From Tubulanus polymorphus (Eukaryota > Nemertea > Palaeonemertea > Tubulaniformes > Tubulanidae): a DNA stretch of 64,000 bases. The stretch is taken from positions 16,016,450 through 16,080,449 of the forward strand of contig NC_134029.1 in NCBI RefSeq assembly GCF_964204645.1. Reading direction: 5' to 3'. The position numbers and the translations under genes are program-made. The notes beneath the pieces were generated by a model. It did no database searches and had not been told where the DNA came from. It worked only from the letters and a program-made list of their open reading frames with translations. Positions within the stretch are counted from its first letter, which is position 1. The number at the start of each line of letters is the position of its first letter. Below, one piece after another: positions 9,459-18,179 of the stretch.

Positions 9459-10694
9459 ATGGACAGTATGTGTGGAGTATACTTCTAGAGGGCCACTTGT
9501 TGGACAAATTAATTCGCTTGAAATCCGGATTTTTAATGCATACAGGCAGCATAATGAGGAAAACCCATTCACAAACCGTGCAAGCTACCTTAAACACTAT
9601 GCTCAATATTCCCTGCAAGACGCAAAATATCTTATTTGAACGTTCATGTATAAAACATGGAGCAACTTTTCTTTTGTCAACACGTTGATGGGCGACGAAC
9701 TATGTCACTATGGTATTCTCTGAAGGAGGTAAATTAAATTTGACAGCTAGTTATATAAATGATGCAGCTTTTGGACAAAAGGGATCTAACTAAATTTCTT
9801 TTTAATTCACTGTGGAATGGAATGGAATGGAATGGATTGACGCCAATGGCATGCAGTAGGCCCCTACATATGGGTCATACTGATTAGCGTCAACCAATTA
9901 ATCTAAATCGGGCTAAGCATTCAACAACTGTGAATAATTTATTTGCTGTGGCGTGATAATAATTAGTTTTTTTGAAGAAATGACATACCAACTGTTAGAA
10001 AAATGTACCGATTCTTATTTTTAGACTACTACTGAATCTATAAAAGGAGGAGTCATAGACAAAGTTGATTTGCTTAGCTGGTGACACTTCTTGTCAAGTA
10101 CATCATCTCAAGTACTGGGTGTTTTGTAAGTTTAATTTCAGTATTTATTTACTAAGTGCTGTTCTCTCGGACCTCAGTGCTTTCAAACTAGGCCCACCCC
10201 ATAGGCTATATAGTCCAGGGTGCATTAGCCACTATTCTTTTATATCCGACTAAAATGCACCTTTTTCTATTTTTAGATTCAGGCTTAGAATGTGCAAATT
10301 TTTTGAGATACTGAGAAATCAGATGGCACCAGTAAACTTCAACTGCGAAATTTGCAGCAGGATAGCTGAACGACACAATTTTTGAAAATAAAATGGCTAT
10401 TCGAATGCTATTTCAATAATAACTTGATTCAACCAGAGAGAAATAAGTCAATTGCGGATGTACAGTACACCCACTTTTCTTCCCTGTTTCCTGGTACCAA
10501 ATTTTTAGTCTTAAGCTAAGCGATATTCTAAGGTATACTAGTGGATTTCATTAGAATATGAAGCAATGGAACCAGAATTCTAGCCAGAGTTAAGCGAACT
10601 ATTGATTCTGATATAATGTAAGAACTGATTTCCTTTGTATACTCTTGCAGAATGTGTTATGTTTTATTTCAAGCTGTTAAATAATATAGTTAGA
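9459..10694. other. Transposon interior, no gene recognised
   Basis: Short frames only. Contains a (GGAAT)n microsatellite at 9813-9837. Nothing resembling a transposase or host exon was seen. Confidence 0.4.
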
Positions 10695-10798
10695 CAAATG
10701 TCCAATTGATCTTAGGAAGAGAGTTCAAATATCCGAATAACCATAGAAGCGATAACATTAAAAACCTCATTTTCTAATGAGTAAATACAGTTTATTAA

Positions 10799-10835
10799 CA
10801 CGAACGTTTTCGGGATCATATCCCCTCATCAGGTG
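10799..10835 (-). ncRNA. Hammerhead ribozyme in Penelope-like element (left arm)
   Basis: Mirror copy of the motif at 13009-13045 on the opposite strand: CTGATGAG core, a GGG/CCC stem II, the GAAA box and a very short stem III. Hammerheads in the terminal repeats of Penelope-like elements are established. Confidence 0.75.
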
Positions 10836-10948
10836 AAATACAAGTGAATCAAATGATTAAACTACAGGTTTATATACAACATAAGTTACAAAATTACAAG
10901 TGCTAAATTCTAAGCTAATTACAAACCAAGTATTTAATTACAAACTAA

Positions 10949-12058
10949 TTATTTGAATACATTTAGGATAAAGGATGAGCCGTTTTGAAATAATTGTTGA
11001 TTTAAAGAGGGTCGTTGCGCTTTAATAAACAGGGCCTCCCTAATTTTACAGTCGAGATCAGATGAACCTTTGTCTAGAATTTTGAATTTGTTGTTACTGA
11101 ATTCCTGATCACAAGTGTGACAAATTGCGAGATGTTGTCCAATCGCAGAAGTCTTTGATCTGTGTTCCTTAATCCTGATGGCCAAATGTCGTTTAGTTTT
11201 CCCAATATAGGAAGTGTTTATATCACATAAACAATTAAATTTATATATGACTTTAGCCTTCAGCGATTTAGGGGTAGCACATTTCAAAGAGAAAAAATTC
11301 TTAATTTTGGTCGTAGTGAATGCACATTTCAAGTTGATTTCAAAATTCCTTTTAAATAGATATTTTAATTTTCGGGCAAATAGGATTGACGGGTTACCAA
11401 TATACGGTAATGAAATGAATAGATCAATTCCATCTTCAACAGGTTTCGGTTGAGGTTCTGAGTTCTGTTTTGATTTCAAAAATCTATTAATACATTGATC
11501 GATGACATGAATAGGAAACGCATTAGATTTAAACAGATTTTTCAAGAAATTGATTTCTTCTGAAAAGATGGTCCAATCACTGCAAATATTGTAGGCACGA
11601 AAAAGCATGGTATTGATGAGTCCTATTTTCCATTTATACGGACACATGGCGTTGAAGTTCAAAAGTAGGCCTGTGTTGGAAGCTTTCCTGTACACTCGAG
11701 ATATAAAGTCACTACCGGTTTCTAACGGAATTTGTATTTCGGTATCGAGAAAAGGTAATAGATTAGGACCTAGTTCAAAAGTGAATTTAAGGTTAGAATG
11801 GAGGCGATTCAATTCTTCAAAAAATAGTCTATAACTGGATACATTTCGAAATATGCCGAAAATATCGTCCACGTATCTCAGGTATAATGTCGGTTTGTAA
11901 TTAGTTTTGGAGAGGAGCAAGTTTTCAAAATGGGCAAGACAAAAGTTCGCTAAGGTTGGGCCTAAGGGGCTGCCCATGGTGACCCCATCAACTTGCTTGA
12001 AAATACGATCATTGTACATAAACAAACCCGAAGTTGCGATTTTAAGTAATTCCTTAAA
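10949..12058 (-). pseudogene. Penelope-like RT (C-terminal half) + GIY-YIG nuclease, left copy
   Basis: Open from 12025 down to 10949 (358 codons), with coding similarity continuing upstream to about 12058 (ELLKIATSGLF). RT motifs: DGVTMGSPLGPTLANF (motif B region) and RYVDDIF (catalytic Asp pair). C-terminal GIY-YIG domain: INTSYIGKTKRHLAIRIKEH, then the conserved His/Cys and Glu part (GQHLAICHTC; KIREALFIKAQRPSLNQ). Upstream RT motifs are absent, so the copy is 5' truncated and cannot retrotranspose alone. Confidence 0.85.
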
Positions 12059-12895
12059 TTCACTTTTGAACTAGGTCCTAATCTATTACCTTTTCTCGAT
12101 ACCGAAATACAAATTCCGTTAGAAACCGGTAGTGACTTTATATCTCGAGTGTACAGGAAAGCTTCCAACACAGGCCTACTTTTGAACTTCAACGCCATGT
12201 GTCCGTATAAATGGAAAATAGGACTCATCAATACCATGCTTTTTCGTGCCTACAATATTTGCAGTGATTGGACCATCTTTTCAGAAGAAATCAATTTCTT
12301 GAAAAATCTGTTTAAATCTAATGCGTTTCCTATTCATGTCATCGATCAATGTATTAATAGATTTTTGAAATCAAAACAGAACTCAGAACCTCAACCGAAA
12401 CCTGTTGAAGATGGAATTGATCTATTCATTTCATTACCGTATATTGGTAACCCGTCAATCCTATTTGCCCGAAAATTAAAATATCTATTTAAAAGGAATT
12501 TTGAAATCAACTTGAAATGTGCATTCACTACGACCAAAATTAAGAATTTTTTCTCTTTGAAATGTGCTACCCCTAAATCGCTGAAGGCTAAAGTCATATA
12601 TAAATTTAATTGTTTATGTGATATAAACACTTCCTATATTGGGAAAACTAAACGACATTTGGCCATCAGGATTAAGGAACACAGATCAAAGACTTCTGCG
12701 ATTGGACAACATCTCGCAATTTGTCACACTTGTGATCAGGAATTCAGTAACAACAAATTCAAAATTCTAGACAAAGGTTCATCTGATCTCGACTGTAAAA
12801 TTAGGGAGGCCCTGTTTATTAAAGCGCAACGACCCTCTTTAAATCAACAATTATTTCAAAACGGCTCATCCTTTATCCTAAATGTATTCAAATAA
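12054..12895 (+). pseudogene. Penelope-like RT remnant + GIY-YIG nuclease, right copy
   Basis: Inverted copy of the left arm. Coding similarity begins at about 12054 (KFTFELGPNLLPF) and runs to the stop at 12895. It has the connector and the whole GIY-YIG domain but lacks the YVDD region, so it is shorter than the left copy. Its predicted protein is identical to the left copy through the nuclease domain as far as I can read. Confidence 0.85.
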
Positions 12896-13008
12896 TTAGT
12901 TTGTAATTAAATACTTGGTTTGTAATTAGCTTAGAATTTAGCACTTGTAATTTTGTAACTTATGTTGTATATAAACCTGTAGTTTAATCATTTGATTCAC
13001 TTGTATTT

Positions 13009-13045
13009 CACCTGATGAGGGGATATGATCCCGAAAACGTTCGTG
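13009..13045 (+). ncRNA. Hammerhead ribozyme in Penelope-like element (right arm)
   Basis: CAC stem I strand at 13009-13011, core CTGATGA at 13012-13018, stem II GGG/CCC, GAAA at 13033-13036, minimal stem III (AACGTT, 13036-13041), C at 13042 as predicted cleavage position, then GTG (13043-13045) pairing with CAC. The tiny stem III is as described for Penelope-element hammerheads, which may act as dimers. Confidence 0.75.
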
Positions 13046-13121
13046 TTAATAAACTGTATTTACTCATTAGAAAATGAGGTTTTTAATGTTATCGCTTCTA
13101 TGGTTATTCAAATGTCCAATT

Positions 13122-13780
13122 ATTGGATCTTTCTTGTTGACTCGTTTAATTTTGTGAGTTAAGAGTTCCAGTCAATCCACAATGTGCAGTGCCTAGCCTT
13201 CATCTACACTAAAGCCAAGCCTGTGTATGGGAAAAAAATATCGTTCGACTCCTATAGGCCAGACACATCAAAGCATGCAATACATTGCAGATAGTAGTCT
13301 CCGGCAAGTCGAAAGAGAAAGTAAACCAGGTTTTACCCCGTACCCTACCCGGGAACAAAGACACTTAAAGATTCCTTCCTCCTTGTAGAAATTGTAGAAA
13401 TATGGCACCCAATTGTAGCAATGCTAAGTACAGTATACTATGACGGTTGAACCTTTATTAACGAATTTCAATGACACCGAAAATAGAATCAAAATAATCA
13501 TTAGTTCCATGCTAGCACTTAATTTGGGTTATCAGGTTCAGCCTAACTGTACTTTCATTCAGCTACTACTTGTATGAGACTTGGCAATGATAAGTTGCAA
13601 GAAATCACCAAACATAAGAAAAAATATTGTGAATTAATATTACTGTGATTAAGAATTTATTCAAATGAAGTGATAACTTCATTGTTAGATCGTACCGGTA
13701 TATGCACATAAAACTATGGCAAAAAAACACATCTAACAATCCACGCAATCGATCAAGTCGATCAGAACGACGACCTTAAG
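13122..13780. other. Transposon interior, right part, no gene recognised
   Basis: Between the Penelope insertion and the right inverted repeat. No frames, repeats or RNA motifs that I can support. Confidence 0.4.
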
Positions 13781-14014
13781 GCATGTCTCTGTAACCGAAG
13801 GTAGAGCATAAAACACGGTTCAGGACTCGTCAGCGGACACCGGCCCGGAAAAAATTTCAAAACGTGTATTGTCGGTACCTAGCACGATTTCAGCGTTTTT
13901 CGGGAATTCCCTGAAATTTCGGCGTTTTTCGGAAATTCCCTGAAATTTCAGCGTTTTTATTTCAGCGTTTCAGCTTTTCAGCGTTTCAGCTTTTTCAGCG
14001 AAGTTCAGGAACCG
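13781..14014 (-). repeat. Right terminal inverted repeat of the 4.79-kb transposon
   Basis: Complement of 9225-9458, ending GTTCAGGAACCG followed by the TGAATTAGG target duplication. Confidence 0.9.
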
Positions 14015-14099
14015 TGAATTAGGAGTGAAACTCATAAAAAATGAAAAATAAATTCGAGCGTGCGAGAATTATTAATAACACTTTTCAAATAATACTTTT

Positions 14100-14591
14100 C
14101 AATGGATTGATGTTTTACCAAAATTGATAGAAGGTTATAATAATTCTTATCATTCTTCTATTGGAATGAAACCTATTGATGGTAGAAAACCTGAAAATGC
14201 TGAAATTGTTTGGAATAATTTATATGGAGCATTTCTTGTAGATGATTTTGGTGAACCTAAATTTAAAGTTGGTCAAAATGTTAGAATTTCTAAGTATAAA
14301 AAGATATGTGACAAAGGATACGATCGTAATTTTACTAGGGAAATATATAAAATAAAAAAGGTAATAACAACAAAACCATATGTCTATAAATTAGAAGATT
14401 TAAATGGTGAAGAAGTTGATGGATATTTTTATGAAGAAGAATTGAGTTTAACTACTGAAAATCTAGAACAAGAATATAAAATTGAAAAAGTATTAAAAAC
14501 AAAAACTATTAAAAGAAAAAAATATTCTTTAGTAAAATGGGTTGGATGGCCAGATAAATTTAATGAATGGATATTATCAAGTAAAATTTAA
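14100..14591 (+). pseudogene. Maverick integrase C-terminal fragment, D1
   Basis: Begins abruptly inside the integrase (WIDVLPKLIEGYNNSYHSS, about 14103) and reads in one frame to the stop at 14591, including the chromodomain (EYKIEKVLKTKTIKRKKYSLVKWVGWPDKFNEW). No catalytic Asp or Glu residues remain. It differs from copies A-C at many positions, so it is from another Maverick lineage. The left boundary coincides with the truncated end of copy A. Confidence 0.8.
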
Positions 14592-14600
14592 AATATATAA

Positions 14601-15205
14601 ATGAATAAGGAATTATTTATATTTGAACCTCATAATATGTTAATTTCTGGTGTAACAAATTGTGGAAATACTTATTTTATATTAAATTTATCGGAAAATA
14701 TTTATAAAAACTATTTTGATAATATAGTATTATTTTGTCCAACATATGAATTTAATCAAACTTATGATAGAAATATTACTAGAAATAATAAATTCATTAT
14801 ATTTAATCCTAAAACAGTAAAAGAAACTTTAGATAGTTGTATTCAAATAGCAATTGATATTTATAAAGGATCAAATACATTATTCATTATAGCTGATTGT
14901 GCTAATCTACATGATTCAAAAGTGAGAGAAAGTGAATGTTATTTAGCTTTCTCTGGGAGACATTTTGGGATAACAACGTGGGTTTTAAATCAAAAATATA
15001 ATTCAATTGTTAAAGATTTTAGAGAAACATTAGATTTCTAGTTTTATTCTACAATAAAGATAGAAAATCGATGAAAAATGCACTTGAGGAAAATGATATT
15101 ATTCCACATGATTTACATAATGAATATATGGATAAATTGAAAAATAACAAAAGATCAAAATTACTATTTCGATTACAACACCCATTTAAATATGAATTTA
15201 TTTAA
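14601..15205 (+). pseudogene. Maverick packaging ATPase, D1 (damaged active site)
   Basis: Starts in a TATAAATG context and matches the 203-residue ATPase. The Walker A lysine is changed (GVTNCGNTYF instead of GKT) and the Walker B acidic pair is changed (FIIADCAN instead of FIIDDCAN). A frameshift near 15025 (KDFRE...) separates the last 55 codons, which end at 15203-15205. Clearly non-functional. Confidence 0.8.
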
Positions 15206-15420
15206 ACTCAACTAGCTTGTTAATCTAGTATATTTTTAGTTACATTCTAGTTGAAATCTAGTTATTGGTAGTTGAAACAAAAATCAAATAAAATTCAACA
15301 AGAAATAAATAAAAACAACAATATTTCAACTAGCTTGTTAATCTAGTTGAATTCTAGTTGAGTTTTAGTTTTTGACTAGAATTCTAGTTGAAATTTCGTT
15401 TTGATTTTAGCTCGGGTTTT
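15206..15420. repeat. AACTAGCTTGTTAATCTAGT repeat cluster, D1
   Basis: Direct and inverted copies of CAACTAGCTTGTTAATCTAG and TTCTAGTTGAAATC words downstream of the ATPase. Similar CTAG-rich words occur in spacers of copies A and C. Confidence 0.6.
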
Positions 15421-15479
15421 CCCATTTATAGTTCTTCCTTGAAATTTGCCTCAATGATTATACAACGAGCAATCTGATT

Positions 15480-15640
15480 GGTGCCGCCAGTTTTCGTGCG
15501 GAAAGCTGCGCATGTACCTGCGCACCCGGTCTACTGATGCAGGGGTTCGTGCCGTGGCTGAGTGTAGCGATGCCATCAGGTTCGAATCCCAGCAGAGGGA
15601 GGATGGTGTTTCACCAAACCTCTTTAACAGTTTTCACAGT
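15480..15640 (+). other. Short segment with tRNA-like A and B boxes
   Basis: TGGCTGAGTGTAG at 15555 and GGTTCGAATCC at 15579-15589 resemble RNA polymerase III boxes, but only 24 bases apart instead of about 44, so at best a deleted tRNA or tRNA-SINE head. Low confidence. Confidence 0.25.
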
Positions 15641-15661
15641 GAAATAAGGTTTTTTCAAGCA

Positions 15662-16915
15662 GATTACTGGTAACACTCGGAAATGTCGGGCAGACGGCTC
15701 CAAAAAGATCAGGCAGATCTTAAATGAGAATGACCTGAATGTGAATGTCAACGTAGAATATTTTGTGCGATTGCCGACTATTGACCAACATCAATTTCAT
15801 CCTGTGGGCACAGATGTAAGTATCTTTTGGAGCTATAATGGTGTTAATGCATGCTTCAACTATGTAACTTGTATACGTTTAGATATATATGGTTTTGCTC
15901 TAAATTTGTACTTATATTATAATAGGCAGCATTCTTGAGAGAATCTATGGATTCTATGGTAGTCGAAAAGATTAGGCAACTAACAAAAAATGGTGACTAT
16001 GCTGTATCAGAAATTAAGCGTCATTTGAACGTTTTTGTCAGAGATGAGTTGTTTCGTGGTCAGACTCCTCCTGAACATCACAGACGGAGATTTTTCCCAA
16101 CCGACCAAGGAATCAGAAATGTGATGAAAAAGGAAAAAATGTCCACTCGCAATAGTAAGGTAAATTATTGCTTACACATTCTGGAGGTGTTGAAATGATA
16201 ATTTCATGAAATTACATGAATAAAATTGTAGGATTTGGTTAATATAGACCTGGCATTGTAGATTTTCATCAAAGTTTGTGTATATGGATGACGACTTTTG
16301 GGGACCTTAAGTAAATTGTTCTTTATTGCTAGATCGATCAAGAAAATTTAGCGAAACGATTTGACGATTGGAAGACTTCTGAAGAAAATCAAGGAGATAG
16401 CTTCTTTTTTCGCCCTTCCCATGAAGCAGACGATGGGGAAAAGAAAAACTTTCTTTCTGTTATCAAGCCTCTTGGCAACGAAGGTTCATCGATCGATATG
16501 GGAGTGATGTTTGTCTACTCGATGCGACTTACCGTACCGTTCGCTATGCTCTACCTCTTTTTTTCTTGGTTACGCGCACGAATGTGAATTACACTGTTGT
16601 GGGAGTTACATTACTGAACGTGAAGATGTGGAAAGCATAAGAGAGGCATTATCTATCTTCAGAAATTGGAATGTGGATTGGTATCCACAAGATTTTCTCT
16701 CTGATTATTGCCTGGCCGAAATAAATGCGATTGAGAGTGTTTTCAAAGGTAATTAGAAATGTAGGAGAATATGTATTTAGTTTTCACATGTATTTATTCT
16801 TAATTTTTCTCACATGTATTTATTATCAAAGGTGTGACTGTGCGTCTATGTGCCTTTCATCATGAGAAAGCTTGGAACGAGTGGCTTTCAAAAGTAGATC
16901 ATGGAGCAACTGGTA
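15662..16915 (+). pseudogene. MULE transposase relic with three introns
   Basis: Exon-like blocks join through good GT-AG introns: exon to 15814 (...HQFHPVGTD), intron 15815-15926, exon to about 16160 (...HLNVFVRDELFRGQ...), intron to 16333, exon 16334-16749, intron to 16832, exon from 16833. The third exon holds the Mutator DDE start (LLDATYRTVRYALPLFFL, then NVNYTVVGV) and the second Asp region (FLSDYCLAEINAIESVF); the last gives CAFHHEKAWNEWL, the family's C-x-F-H motif. Frameshifts near 16497 and 16610-16625 break it, and it is cut at about 16915-16943 by Maverick fragment D2. Resembles animal MULE/CARF-like transposases. Confidence 0.7.
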
Positions 16916-17177
16916 AATATTATATAAATTCATATACAAGAGAAGTAATTGGAAAAGTGGGCTTTCAGATCAGAGTACGAGAGTGCGAGACACCTCTCAT
17001 CACTTTCATTTCCCACATGGTGATATTTCAATTAATTTTAAAAAATTATTTTTTTGCTTTTTTTCTAAAATATTAATCCATTTTGTTTATTGTCAATTTT
17101 GGAATTTCAGAAGTATTTTCATTTTTAATAGCAGTTGTTTCAGAATTATTAATATCATGAATTTTATTTGATTTCTT

Positions 17178-17426
17178 TTACCAACTACACCCAATCAAAA
17201 TGAATACAATTACAAATCCAGCTGTAAAATATAGATATTTATCAAATATTCTATTATTAGAAGTAGTAGAAATAACAATATTTTCACCATTTTTATTAAC
17301 ATTTTTATTACTTATTTTTTCTTTTACAGCTTTTTTATATTCTTGTGATTTAATTCCTAATTGCCGAGACCATTCAATTTGTTTCGGAGTTCTCGGTTTT
17401 TCTTTCACTTCTTCCACCTTGCTCAT
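17178..17426 (-). CDS. Small basic single-pass membrane protein, D2
   Basis: Open frame of 82 codons. N-terminus matches the other copies (RTPKQIEWSRQLGIKSQEYKK versus RSEKQIKWARELGKRS), followed by one membrane helix (YLYFTAGFVIVFILIGC). It lacks the long Lys/Asp tail of the 129-residue copy C protein. Frame is open but the element around it is fragmentary. Confidence 0.55.
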   Translation of the reverse strand: MSKVEEVKEKPRTPKQIEWSRQLGIKSQEYKKAVKEKISNKNVNKNGENIVISTTSNNRIFDKYLYFTAGFVIVFILIGCSW

Positions 17427-17892
17427 TTATTAAAGAAATATTTTTACTTTCAATACTTGAAAATGTTATAACTCCAGTTGATAATAATGTCATAAATCCA
17501 CCTAATTGAAATGATAAATATCCAATCCATTTATTTAATTCAGTCATAACTAGAAAATCATTTTTTAAATCGGAATATAATCTATTTTCATCTTCAATCG
17601 GTAGCATATATTTACATAATTTACTATAACCTTTTACTACATTTTCTGATATCTCATCATTAGTTCTAGCTATTCTCGCAGTTTCGTAAATCTTAAATAA
17701 TCTAATAATTTCATCTGATTTCATTGTATCTAATTCATTATAAGTTAAATTTTTACCGATAAAATTTTTACATTTTCCAGATGCTATTAATATTTCTAAA
17801 TGATGTTTGCAATAAAGATAATATTCATAACTATTATTTGTTGTAACATTATTTAAAGCACCATCATCTGGAGTTAATTTTGTTTCTGTTAT
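17374..17892 (-). pseudogene. Conserved Maverick protein, D2 (5' end cut by BEL/Pao LTR)
   Basis: Homologue of 58699-59277. Readable from the LTR boundary (TETKLTPDDG... YYLYCKHHLEILIASGK) through the membrane helix (GGFMTLLSTGVITF) to a stop at 17374, overlapping the next gene by 53 bp because the usual overlapping stop is absent. The N-terminal 20 or so codons were separated by the retrotransposon insertion at 17892/17893. Confidence 0.65.
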
Positions 17893-18147
17893 TGTCGGGA
17901 CTCGGTCCTATGGAGTGACTCAACTCTGTCAACTCTGTTGTTGTTTCGAATGTGACTGAACTGTCCAGTAAACTGTAAACTGTATATTTCCGAATTCAAT
18001 ACTATTTGTTATTCACGGTCTGTGGCCGTCATATTTGCTGCATATAAATATCTGTGTATGAATAAATCAGGAGGCATTTTTGTAAGATCACACTGTTCGT
18101 CGTGCTGAGTTCTTGTTCTCTGGTCGTCTCTCTCGTCAAATACTACA
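17893..18147 (+). repeat. BEL/Pao 5' LTR
   Basis: 255 bp starting TGTCGGGACTC and ending TACTACA (TG...CA ends). Contains a TATA-like CATATAAATATC at about 18040 and AATAAATC at about 18061. It interrupts the Maverick D2 gene on its left. The partner LTR is outside the window, so the boundaries rest on the TG/CA ends and the adjacent primer site. Confidence 0.75.
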
Positions 18148-18170
18148 TTTTGGTGCCGTGACCAGCGAAA
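18148..18170 (+). other. BEL/Pao primer-binding site
   Basis: TTTTGGTGCCGTGACCAGCG directly after the LTR; TGGTGCCGTGACC is the usual primer-site form for this superfamily and would pair with a tRNA 3' end. Confidence 0.65.
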
Positions 18171-18179
18171 TTCGAGAAA

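Larger units (their letters stand above)
10695..13121. mobile_element. Penelope-like element, inverted pair, with 13-bp TSD
   Basis: Two partial copies of a Penelope-like retroelement arranged as an inverted repeat: arms 10735 to about 11795 and about 12054 to 13109, separated by a unique segment that belongs to the left copy. CAAATGTCCAATT occurs at 10695-10707 and 13109-13121, a likely target-site duplication. Each arm has a reverse-transcriptase part, a GIY-YIG nuclease and a hammerhead ribozyme. Arms are nearly identical over more than 1 kb, so the insertion or duplication is recent. The N-terminal RT half is missing. Confidence 0.8.
9225..14014. mobile_element. Mutator-like DNA transposon (non-autonomous, 9-bp TSD)
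   Basis: 4790 bp bounded by long imperfect inverted repeats starting CGGTTCCTGAACTTCGCTG at 9225 and ending with its complement at 14014. The arms (9225-9458 and 13781-14014, 234 bp each) are rich in the word CGCTGAAA. Immediately outside, TGAATTAGG occurs at 9216-9224 and again at 14015-14023: a perfect 9-bp target duplication, the size made by Mutator-like transposases. No transposase is encoded inside. The interior holds a Penelope-like element and unrecognised sequence. Confidence 0.85.
16944..17892 (-). mobile_element. Maverick fragment D2
   Basis: Begins at 16944 with a degenerate terminus (AGTAATTGGAAAAG, then GGGCTTTCAGATCAGAG, GAGTGCGAG) like the ends of copies A-C, directly against the MULE relic. 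It continues into two minus-strand Maverick genes and is cut at 17892 by the BEL/Pao LTR. PolB, capsid, ATPase and integrase are not present in this piece. Confidence 0.65.

Noticed and set aside
9379-9688. Overlapping frames of 77-86 codons near the left arm of the 4.79-kb transposon
   Set aside because: They start inside the inverted repeat, overlap in two phases and resemble nothing.
11214-11453. Opposite-strand frames inside the Penelope-like region (11214-11453, 11607-11834, 11962-12237, 12391-12630)
   Set aside because: They are antisense shadows of the RT/GIY-YIG coding sequence, duplicated by the inverted arrangement.
15555-15589. A tRNA gene
   Set aside because: A and B boxes are only 24 bases apart and no cloverleaf can be drawn; at most a deleted tRNA-derived repeat.
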